A DNA stretch of 63,588 nt. Origin: an uncultured bacterium. GTDB lineage: Bacteria > Planctomycetota > UBA1135 > GCA-002686595. A model generated the notes under the pieces. The model worked only from the letters and a program-made list of their open reading frames with translations. It did no database searches and was not told the DNA's origin. The translations under genes and the position numbers were made by a program. Where the stretch lies: positions 1 to 63,588 of the forward strand of contig CAJQPT010000028.1 in the NCBI GenBank assembly GCA_905480285.1. Reading direction: 5' to 3'. This document shows, in pieces, positions 57,101 to 63,588 of the stretch (its first letter is position 1; each line of letters begins with the position of its first letter).

Positions 57101-58309
57101 ATGACGCGGATCCTCGGACTTTGCTCGGGCGACCCCACCAGTCGCAGGAGCTTCTCCGGGTCGGCGCGCCAACTGTTTCGCGCGCTGGAGCGCCGTGACG
57201 TCCTCGAGGGCGCGGTCGACGTGGACCTCTCCAGGCTCGGCAGGTTGCTCACCCGCACCGTCGAGGTCGCGCGCTCCCGCCGGATCGCGGCGCATCGGCT
57301 CCGGGCACGCTGGGCCCCGATCGACATGGCGCTTCGTTCACGCCGTGCCAGCCGGTGCCTCGAGCGGTCCGGTGCTGACGCCGCGCTGATGTACGGGACC
57401 GACTTCTTCCCCGCCACAGGGGGCGGGCGCGCGGCTGTGCCGGTGGGAGCGGCGCTCGACGCGACCTTCGCGCAGATCGCCCGCGCCGGGGAGCACGACT
57501 TCGGATCCCTCACCCCCCTCGAGGTGGAGGCGTGCGTGGCGCGGCAACGGAGCGTCTTCGATCGCTGCGAGGTCCTCTTCCCAAGAACGGAGTGGTGCGC
57601 GGCCTCCCTCGAGGAGGACTATGGCATCGGCGAAGAGCGGCTGGTGGTGACGGGTGCGGGGACGAACTTTGACGGGGACTTGCCGAGCCGAGGGCCGTAC
57701 GACGGCCGCACCCTGCTGTTCGTCGGTCGAGATTGGCGGCGCAAGAATGGTCCCCTCGTCCTCGATGCCTTTCGTCTCGCGCGCGAGCGGCGCCCCGAGC
57801 TTCGACTGGTCATCATTGGCCCGCCCGATGTGGGCCAGCGTGAGCCGGGGGTCGAGTGGGTTGGCGCCCTCGACGGAGACCGGCGCGAGGAGCTGGTGGC
57901 GCGCTACCGCGAAGCCTCTCTCTACCTCTGCCCTTCGCGCTTCGAGCCCTTCGGGGTCGCGTTCCTCGAGGCCATGTCGGCGGGGTGCCCGGTCGTGGCG
58001 CTGGACCGCGGCGCGGCGCGTGAGATCATCGAGGATGGCGTCACGGGTTCGCTGCTCCGAGACGACGAGCCGGCGGCGCTTGCTGAGGTGATCCTCCGGT
58101 GGACCTCCGACCTTGATCGACTCACCGCTGCGGGGACCCAGGCCAGGAGGACCGTCGAGAAGAGCTGGGGGTGGGACCGCGCGGCTCGCCGGGTGGAGGA
58201 GGGGCTGCTCTCGGTGGGACCCGGGTTATTGCTCAGGCCGCGGGGGACCGGGATTCGAGGCGGGTCGGCTCCGGTGGAACGACCGGCCTCGGCGGCGCGC
58301 GTGCGCTGA
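57101..58309 (+). CDS. Family 4 glycosyltransferase (GT-B fold)
   Basis: A 402-residue retaining-type glycosyltransferase. The N-terminal acceptor half is poorly conserved. The C-terminal half has TLLFVGRDWRRKNGPLVLDAF, LRLVIIGPPDV and the nucleotide-sugar site SRFEPFGVAFLEAMSAGCPVV-like, with the E-x7-E motif EPFGVAFLE, and VALDRGAAREIIEDGVTG. This is standard for the GT4 group, which builds lipopolysaccharide, exopolysaccharide or glycolipids. There is no membrane helix. It starts at ATG 57101 after a TACGAT box; upstream codons in the same frame look random. Its neighbours suggest polysaccharide work, but the sugar and acceptor are unknown. Confidence 0.9.
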   Translation: MTRILGLCSGDPTSRRSFSGSARQLFRALERRDVLEGAVDVDLSRLGRLLTRTVEVARSRRIAAHRLRARWAPIDMALRSRRASRCLERSGADAALMYGTDFFPATGGGRAAVPVGAALDATFAQIARAGEHDFGSLTPLEVEACVARQRSVFDRCEVLFPRTEWCAASLEEDYGIGEERLVVTGAGTNFDGDLPSRGPYDGRTLLFVGRDWRRKNGPLVLDAFRLARERRPELRLVIIGPPDVGQREPGVEWVGALDGDRREELVARYREASLYLCPSRFEPFGVAFLEAMSAGCPVVALDRGAAREIIEDGVTGSLLRDDEPAALAEVILRWTSDLDRLTAAGTQARRTVEKSWGWDRAARRVEEGLLSVGPGLLLRPRGTGIRGGSAPVERPASAARVR

Positions 58310-58408
58310 TTACCCCTCGGTAGCGCGGTGCACGCATGGGAATTCGAGCGCGCAAGAAATAGTCGGGAGCCCCCTTCGATAGCGATGGAGAAGCCCCTGG
58401 CTCCCTCA

Positions 58409-58471
58409 GTCTCCTGCTCCCATGACACTGTCTCCCGCTCCCACGACACCGTCTCCTGCTCTGATGAAGTC
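58409..58471. repeat. 21-base tandem repeat at the lipoprotein gene start
   Basis: Three units of about 21 bases, GTCTCCTGCTCCCATGACACT-like (58409-58429, 58430-58450, 58451-58471). The first two differ by a few bases; the third has diverged and contains the predicted ATG (58464). The earlier copies also carry an in-frame ATG, so the repeat may have multiplied candidate starts. Confidence 0.75.
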
Positions 58472-59060
58472 GCCCTCGCTCTTCCTCCGCCTGCCGGTTG
58501 CCCTCGGTCTGTCCGTCCCGCTCCTCAGCGGCAGCTGCGGGTCGGCGCCCGAGATCGAGCCCGTCCCCAACGGCGCATTCACCTTCGTGGATGGCGGAGA
58601 GGCGTCGGGGTTCGAGCGCTACCGGCTCACGCTGCCTGTTCCCCTCGACCTCGATCGAGCTCAGGTGGTCCGGCATGAGCTGGCGTGGTGTCCCGGCACC
58701 GCGATGGTGGGCTACCTGGACCTTGACCTTCCGCTGTCCCCCCCCGGTGCGCCGGGGAAGGCGTCGTACCCCTGGGCAGCCACCACCTTCGAGCTTCGGC
58801 TCGAGGACGCGACCGGGCGAGCGATCTTCAGGGAGAGGGCGCCCCTTGGGGAGTGGACCTGGTCCGGGGCCGTCGGCGGCGCGACAACCTCGCTCTACAC
58901 CGAGGAGACCTGCTTCGAGCCCACGGGGGAGGGCCCCTTCACCCTCGTGGCCGAGGTGGTCCCTGCAGCCGAGGGTGCGCCCGCTGGGGTGCTCGGGCTC
59001 CGGGGCGGTGGCTGGAAGACGGAGGGCAAGCCGATGCCCGTGTCCGCGATCTTCCGCTAG
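58464..59060 (+). CDS. Exported protein, possible lipoprotein, unknown function
   Basis: A 198-residue exported protein. From ATG 58464 the N-terminus MKSPSLFLRLPVALGLSVPL is a good signal peptide, ending LLSGSCGSAPE; Cys24 could be lipidated although the lipobox (SGSC) is not canonical. The mature part is predicted beta-rich with no family I know (EIEPVPNGAFTFVDGGEASG, VRHELAWCPGTAMVGYLDLDL, ATTFELRLEDATGRAIF). A longer frame begins at 58422 inside the upstream repeats. It precedes the glycosidase-like gene by 71 bases on the same strand and may belong to a surface carbohydrate-handling set. Confidence 0.7.
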   Translation: MKSPSLFLRLPVALGLSVPLLSGSCGSAPEIEPVPNGAFTFVDGGEASGFERYRLTLPVPLDLDRAQVVRHELAWCPGTAMVGYLDLDLPLSPPGAPGKASYPWAATTFELRLEDATGRAIFRERAPLGEWTWSGAVGGATTSLYTEETCFEPTGEGPFTLVAEVVPAAEGAPAGVLGLRGGGWKTEGKPMPVSAIFR

Positions 59061-59119
59061 CGGGCCCCCGCCGGAGAATCGGTGCCCCGGGGGAGGTGAG
59101 GCGGAGGATCCGGTGTGGG

Positions 59120-59125
59120 TAGACT
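59120..59125 (+). promoter_or_regulatory. Candidate -10 box of the propeller glycosidase-like gene
   Basis: TAGACT six bases before the ATG at 59132; another short-leader or leaderless case. Confidence 0.4.
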
Positions 59126-59131
59126 CCAACC

Positions 59132-60604
59132 ATGATCCTCGAGAGCCTCCTCCTCGCTGCGGCGAGCCTCCAGGTTGCGGACGACGGCGCTATCACGATC
59201 GGCCAGGCCCGGCAACTCTTCGTGGACCGTCACCTGATCGAGTCCACCGAGGGCTGCGAACTCCGGCTCGCGGCCCCCAGGGATGAGGGCCCGGTGTTCG
59301 AGTTCGACGCGCCCTGGGAGGGGCGCTTCTCCGCCTACTCGACGGTGATCGCCCACGAGGGGAGCTTCCTCCTGTACTACCGCGGTCTCGCGACAGCGGG
59401 GGCTGACGGTTCGGATCTTGAGCGGACGTGCGTGGCGATGAGCGACGACGGTCTCAAGTGGCGCCGGCCTTCGGTCGGCCTCTTCGAGGTTGGGGGCAGC
59501 CGGGATAACAACGTGGTGCTCGCGGAGGAGCCGCCGTTCTCCCACAACTTCAGCCCCTTCCTGGATACCCGGCCCGGCGTCCCCGCGGGCGAGCGCTTCA
59601 AGGCGCTGAGCGGCATCGAGGCCTCGGGCCTCGTGGGCTGGAGGTCCGCCGACGGGCTGCGGTGGGAGCGCGTGAGGGAAGCGCCGCTCATGACGGACGG
59701 GATGTTCGACTCCCAGAACGTGGCCTTCTGGTCGGAGGCCGAGGGCTGCTACGTCTGCTACATGCGGACCTGGACGGGGGAGAACTACACCGGCTTCCGC
59801 TCGGTGAGTCGAGCGACGTCCACGGACTTCCTGACCTGGACGGAGTCGCGGCCCATGACCTTCACGGGGGAAGGCCTGGAGCACATCTACACCAACCAGA
59901 CCCACCCGTACTTCCGCGCTCCTCAGATCTACGTCGCCGTCGCCGCCCGTTTCATGCCTGGCCGGGCGGTGCTCGACGCGGAGAGTGCGGCGCGGCTCGG
60001 CGTGGATCCCGCGTACTTCCGCGACTGCTCCGACGCGGTCCTGCTCACCTCCCGCGGTGGGTCGACCTACGACCGGACCTTCCGGGAGGCCTTCCTGCGG
60101 CCGGGCGTTGGCCTGGAGAACTGGGTCTCTCGCTCCAATTATCCGGCCTTGAACGTGGTCCAGACCGGTCCGGCGGAGATGTCGCTGTACGTCAACCAGA
60201 ACTATGCGCAGCCGACCGCGGCGCTGCACCGCTACTCCCTGAGGCTCGACGGCTTCGCGAGCCTCCACGCGGGGTTCGCGGGCGGAGCGCTGACCACGCG
60301 ACCGCTCCGCTTCGAGGGAGACGCCCTCGAGGTCAACTACGCGACGTCGGCGGCGGGAGGGCTACGGGTGGAGGTCCTCGGGAAGGACGGCGAGGCGATC
60401 CCTGGCTTCGGCCTCGAGGAGGCCGCGGAGCTCATCGGCAACGAGGTGGATGGGGCGGTCCAGTGGACGGGCGGCGCTGACCTCGGGGCGCTCGCGGGGC
60501 AGCCAGTTCGCCTCCGGTTTCACCTGAGCGATGGGGACCTGTATTCGTGGCGCTTTCACCAGGCGCCGGTCAGGGTCGAGCTAGACGAATCGCGAGGCGG
60601 CTGA
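59132..60604 (+). CDS. Exported glycosidase-like five-bladed beta-propeller protein
   Basis: A 490-residue exported protein (signal peptide about 1-16). Its repeated W/Y-rich strands and acidic patches (QLFVDRHLIEST, DDGLKWRRPSVGLFEV, RDNNVVLAEEPPFSHNFSPFLDT, GLVGWRSADGLRWERV, FWSEAEGCYVCYMRTW) read like a GH32/43/68-type beta-propeller. Such proteins in planctomycetes are usually annotated as hypothetical or glycosyl hydrolase-like. About 150 C-terminal residues are a beta-sandwich (VNYATSAAGGLRVEVLG, LRFHLSDGDLYSWRFHQ). Without a clear catalytic Asp/Glu set, activity is inferred, not shown. It is followed 34 bases later by the FAD oxidoreductase, probably in one unit. Confidence 0.72.
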   Translation: MILESLLLAAASLQVADDGAITIGQARQLFVDRHLIESTEGCELRLAAPRDEGPVFEFDAPWEGRFSAYSTVIAHEGSFLLYYRGLATAGADGSDLERTCVAMSDDGLKWRRPSVGLFEVGGSRDNNVVLAEEPPFSHNFSPFLDTRPGVPAGERFKALSGIEASGLVGWRSADGLRWERVREAPLMTDGMFDSQNVAFWSEAEGCYVCYMRTWTGENYTGFRSVSRATSTDFLTWTESRPMTFTGEGLEHIYTNQTHPYFRAPQIYVAVAARFMPGRAVLDAESAARLGVDPAYFRDCSDAVLLTSRGGSTYDRTFREAFLRPGVGLENWVSRSNYPALNVVQTGPAEMSLYVNQNYAQPTAALHRYSLRLDGFASLHAGFAGGALTTRPLRFEGDALEVNYATSAAGGLRVEVLGKDGEAIPGFGLEEAAELIGNEVDGAVQWTGGADLGALAGQPVRLRFHLSDGDLYSWRFHQAPVRVELDESRGG

Positions 60605-60638
60605 GTTCATCGGTGCACCTCTCACCCTTCACGCTCCC

Positions 60639-62711
60639 ATGCTTCAAGCGCTGCTGCTCTGTCTCGTCGGCACCTCTGTCTCCCAGGACCTGACGCCGGA
60701 CGTGGTGATTTACGGGGGGACGAGCGCCGGAGTGATCGCCGCCTGTCAGGTCCAGCGCATGGGGGGCAGCGTCTTGCTCGTTGACCCCGACGGCCGGCTC
60801 GGGGGGCTCTCCAGCGGCGGGCTGGGGGCCACCGACATCGGGCACAAGGACGCGGTCGGGGGACTCTCTCGCGAGTTCTACCGGCGCGTATCGCGCCACT
60901 ACGACCGGCCCGAGGCCTGGCGCCAGGAGCGCGCCGAGGAGTACCAGGGGGGAGCCCGCGCCAGCGATGGCGAGGTCATGTGGGCCTTCGAGCCGCACGT
61001 GGCCGAGCAGATCTTCGAGGGGTTGATCGAGGAGTACGGCGTCACGGTCCTCCGGGGCGAGCGACTCGACCGGTCCCCCGGCGGCATCGGGCTTGCGACG
61101 GCAGAGGGCGGCGACGGCCCCACGATCCAGTGGATCAAGACCGAGTCCGGGCGCCGGATCGAGGGGCGAGTGTTCATGGACGCGACCTACGAGGGGGACC
61201 TCATGGCCCTCGCGGGGATCAGCTACACGGTGGGGCGCGAGGGGGAGGCGGAGTTCGGTGAGTCCCTGGCGGGCGTCCGCACGGCCCTCGCCCGCTACCA
61301 CCAGTTCGCCCCCGACGTCGATCCCTGGGTCCGCCCCGGCGACCCCACCAGCGGACTCCTGCCGGAGGTGGGGCAGGAGGGGCCGCGGAGAGACGGCGAG
61401 GGAGACCGCAACGTGCAGGCCTACTGCCTGCGGCTCTGCTTCACGGATGACCCGGAGAACCGGCGGCCCATCGTCGCGCCCGAGGGCTACGACGCCGCGC
61501 GCTACGAGCTCCTGCTGCGCGACTTCGAGGCGGGCGCGGACCGCGCGCCCTGGAGTCCGATCGGGATGCCGAACCGCAAGACCGACACCAACAACAACCG
61601 CGGCGTGTCCCTCGACTGGATCGGCCACAGCGAACCCTGGGCCGAGGCCAGCTACGCGGAGCGCGCGGACCTCTACCAGGCCCACCGGCGCTGGACCGAG
61701 GGGCTGCTCTGGACGCTGGTGTCGAGCGACCGGGTGCCCGAGGAGATCCGCGCGGAGATCAGGCGGTGGGGGCCAGCGAGGGACGAGTTCGTGGAGACGG
61801 GCGGGTACTCCCCTCAGCTCTACGTGCGCGAGGCGCGGCGCATGCGGGGGGCGCTGGTGATGACCGAGCACCACTGCCGGAGCGTCGAGACCGCGACCGC
61901 GCCGGTGGGACTGGCGGCGTACACGATGGACTCCCACAACGTGCGGCGCTACGTGGACGCGTCAGGGCACGTGCGCAACGAGGGGGACGTGCAGGTGCGC
62001 GTCCCGCGGCCGTTCCGCATCGGGTATGACGCGCTGACCCCGGTCCGCGCCGAGTGCGAGAACCTGCTCGTGGTCTGCTGCCCCTCCGCGACCCACGTGG
62101 CCTTCGGTTCGATCCGGATGGAGCCCGTGTTCATGATTCTCGCCCAGTCGGCGGCCACCGCCGCCGTGCACGCCGTCCGTTCGGCCTGCAGCGTCCAGGC
62201 GGTGGATCGGGACCGGCTCGAGGAGCGGCTGCTGGCCGACGGCCAGGTCCTCGCTCCCCCGCCGGCCAAGGAGGCGCAGACGGGCCGCCCCCTCGGGAGC
62301 CTCGGGACCATCGTGGTGGATGAGGATGCGGCCGAGCGCGACGGCTTCGAGATCCTCAGCCAGTCGGCGGCCGGGTGGTTCGGGGCGGGGTACCGGCACG
62401 ACGGCAATGATCGCAAGGGGGCACAGCGGGTGCGCTACCGGCTCCAGGTCCCCGAGGCGGGGCGTTACGAGGTGCGCGTCGCCTGGACGGCGAGCGGGAA
62501 CCGTGCTTCCGCGGTGCCCGTCGAGGTCCGGACCGGCGGGCGGTTCGAGCGCTTCGAGCTGGACCAGCGACAGCCCCCGAGCCAGGGCGCGTTCCAGATC
62601 CTCGGGTCCTGGGAGCTCGAGCCGGGAGAGCTGGTCGTGGAGATCTCGAATCGCGGGACGGACGGCTATGTCATCGCTGATGCCGTGGCGCTCCAGCCCG
62701 TGACGGACTGA
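60639..62711 (+). CDS. Exported FAD-dependent oxidoreductase with golvesin-like C-domain
   Basis: A 690-residue exported flavoprotein of the FAD_oxidored family common in planctomycetes. After a signal peptide (to about 15) comes the FAD loop DVVIYGGTSAGVIAACQVQR (a GGxxAG variant of GxGxxG) and LVDPDGRLGGLSSGGLGATD. GRVFMDATYEGDLMALAGI is the second FAD element. Residues about 565-690 form a golvesin/xanthan-lyase carbohydrate-binding-like beta domain (RVRYRLQVPEAGRYEVRVAW, SWELEPGELVVEISN, YVIADAVALQP). Proteins of this type are thought to oxidise sugars, but no reaction is proven. It is cotranscribed with the propeller protein and lies 24 bases from a convergent sulfatase. Confidence 0.88.
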   Translation: MLQALLLCLVGTSVSQDLTPDVVIYGGTSAGVIAACQVQRMGGSVLLVDPDGRLGGLSSGGLGATDIGHKDAVGGLSREFYRRVSRHYDRPEAWRQERAEEYQGGARASDGEVMWAFEPHVAEQIFEGLIEEYGVTVLRGERLDRSPGGIGLATAEGGDGPTIQWIKTESGRRIEGRVFMDATYEGDLMALAGISYTVGREGEAEFGESLAGVRTALARYHQFAPDVDPWVRPGDPTSGLLPEVGQEGPRRDGEGDRNVQAYCLRLCFTDDPENRRPIVAPEGYDAARYELLLRDFEAGADRAPWSPIGMPNRKTDTNNNRGVSLDWIGHSEPWAEASYAERADLYQAHRRWTEGLLWTLVSSDRVPEEIRAEIRRWGPARDEFVETGGYSPQLYVREARRMRGALVMTEHHCRSVETATAPVGLAAYTMDSHNVRRYVDASGHVRNEGDVQVRVPRPFRIGYDALTPVRAECENLLVVCCPSATHVAFGSIRMEPVFMILAQSAATAAVHAVRSACSVQAVDRDRLEERLLADGQVLAPPPAKEAQTGRPLGSLGTIVVDEDAAERDGFEILSQSAAGWFGAGYRHDGNDRKGAQRVRYRLQVPEAGRYEVRVAWTASGNRASAVPVEVRTGGRFERFELDQRQPPSQGAFQILGSWELEPGELVVEISNRGTDGYVIADAVALQPVTD

Positions 62712-62735
62712 CGGTCCCGGACCCGCGCTCGGCCG

Positions 62736-63588
62736 TCAGCGCCCCGAGCCGGATGCGTCTGGGGCGACCTTCGAAGCAGCCGCCATTCCACGCGGGGGCC
62801 GCGAGAGCGGAGCGGTTCGCCCGCCCTCCGGGGCGGTCAGGCGGGCGAGGAGCGCTCTCATCTCGTCGCGCTTCTCGGGCTCGGTGGCGAACAGGTTGGT
62901 CGCCTCTCCCGGATCCCGGCCGAGGTGGTAGAGCTGGCCCGCGGGCGGCTCCCCCTCGCCCTCGGGGAGCGCGTACTCCTTCATCCAGCCCTTCGAGTAG
63001 TTGTTGCCGCCCGAGCCGGCGTGGTCCAGGTACTTCCACGGGCCCACCCGCAGCTGGAACTGACCGCGGAAGCTCTGGGTGATCATGTAAGGCCGGATAG
63101 TCTCGGCGTCGTCCTGCAAGCCGAGCATCGCCGGGAGCATGTCGAAGCTGTCCACGGCGACCTCGGCGGGGAGCTCGGATCCCGCGACGGACGCGACGGT
63201 CGCGAAGAGGTCGGTGGTGTTCGTGAGCTGGCTGGAGACCTGACCGGCGGGGATGTGACCGGGCCAGCGAGCGATGAACGGGACGCGGTGCCCGCCCTCC
63301 CAGCCGTCGCGCTTCATGCCGCGCAGCCCTCCTGCGGCGTCGTGCCCGTGGTCCTCGCGCATCCAGCGCGTGTGGATCGTCTCGGGGCCGTTGTCCGAGT
63401 TGAACATCACGAGAGTGTCCTCGTCGATCTCCAGCGCGGCCAGGGCGTCGAGGAGCTGGCCCGTGATCTGGTCGAGCTCCCGCACGAAGTCCCCGCGCGC
63501 CCCGGCGCCGGAGGTCCCTGCGAACTCGGGGGAGGGGAGCACGGGCGCGTGGGAGATCTGGGTGGAGAGCACCAGGAAGAAGGGCTCG
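62736..63588 (-). CDS. Sulfatase, C-terminal part (cut by window edge)
   Basis: The 3' portion of a second formylglycine sulfatase; the reading frame runs off the right edge, so the CxPxR site and N-terminus are not visible. The seen part includes FLVLSTQISHAPVLPS, LDALAALEIDEDTLVMFNSDNGPE (the SDNG active-site stretch), GGLRGMKRDGWEGGHRVPFIARWPG (the Lys and His of family S1) and a typical C-terminal block LRVGPWKYLDHAG...LYHLGRDPGEATNLF. A GTG near 63572 is internal, not the start. It is convergent with the FAD oxidoreductase, with 24 bases between stops. It probably acts on a sulfated polysaccharide as the other sulfatase does. Confidence 0.92.
   Translation of the reverse strand, partial: EPFFLVLSTQISHAPVLPSPEFAGTSGAGARGDFVRELDQITGQLLDALAALEIDEDTLVMFNSDNGPETIHTRWMREDHGHDAAGGLRGMKRDGWEGGHRVPFIARWPGHIPAGQVSSQLTNTTDLFATVASVAGSELPAEVAVDSFDMLPAMLGLQDDAETIRPYMITQSFRGQFQLRVGPWKYLDHAGSGGNNYSKGWMKEYALPEGEGEPPAGQLYHLGRDPGEATNLFATEPEKRDEMRALLARLTAPEGGRTAPLSRPPRGMAAASKVAPDASGSGR

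Noticed and set aside
1-63588. tRNA or rRNA genes
   Set aside because: No cloverleaf-like or conserved rRNA segments noticed on either strand by eye; a tRNAscan/Infernal run would be decisive.

Overview
The window is GC-rich, densely packed bacterial DNA carrying about 52 protein genes and no rRNA, tRNA, CRISPR array, phage or insertion sequence that I can recognise. The gene content points to the phylum Planctomycetota (inference, not proven). It has secreted sulfatases, a secreted FAD-dependent oxidoreductase with a golvesin-like tail, an FG-GAP repeat protein, HEAT-repeat secreted proteins, the futalosine menaquinone enzyme MqnA, a sigma factor next to a TPR protein with an anti-sigma-like start, and few Shine-Dalgarno sequences. 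Neighbouring genes often overlap by 4 bases (ATGA, GTGA or TGATG).

Layout. 0-13 kb: flavin-dependent thymidylate synthase with a broken signature motif, GNAT acetyltransferase, secreted S15-type peptidase, cardiolipin synthase, two unknown envelope genes, inositol-phosphate synthase overlapping an M3 oligopeptidase, a TEX30-like hydrolase and an AI-2E family membrane protein. 13-18 kb: HAD hydrolase, 3-methyladenine DNA glycosylase, O-methyltransferase overlapping a triple-module FKBP isomerase, and FabI. 18-22 kb: a two-gene operon of a small sigma-like protein and a 934-residue NtrC-like protein whose ATPase motifs are destroyed. 22-27 kb: queA and queG (queuosine), thiE, arsM with a Cys-pair tail, and a small zinc-ribbon protein. 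27-30.2 kb: a sigma factor, a TPR/anti-sigma-like protein and a secreted protein, closed by a strong terminator. 30-36 kb: glpK, an orphan FliK-like/FlhB-C-like pair, pdxA and a radical SAM protein. 36-43.7 kb: a predicted nitric-oxide-sensing pair (H-NOX plus HNOBA-type hybrid histidine kinase), parE-parC, and two tiny membrane/zinc-ribbon genes. 43.7-50 kb: mqnA, an array of short tandem repeats, an FG-GAP protein, PP2C phosphatase, HtrA protease, and a striking secreted protein with 16 Cys-Cys pairs in Lys/Ala-rich repeats. 50-63.6 kb: ABC-F ATPase, methyltransferase, pseudouridine synthase, FMN reductase, sulfatase, HEAT protein, glycosyltransferase, lipoprotein-like protein, beta-propeller glycosidase-like protein, FAD oxidoreductase, and a sulfatase cut by the window edge.

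The most interesting signals are: the sigma-like/dead-ATPase operon at 18.4-21.8 kb; the Cys-pair repeat protein at 49-50 kb; the altered ThyX motif; the orphan FliK/FlhB-C pair; the NO-sensing hybrid kinase; and a recurring TAnnnT box 6-10 bases ahead of start codons, which suggests leaderless transcription. Several intergenic regions also carry short tandem repeats with 14-, 15- or 16-base units. All functional calls come from reading translated sequence and remembered family motifs; no database search was run.
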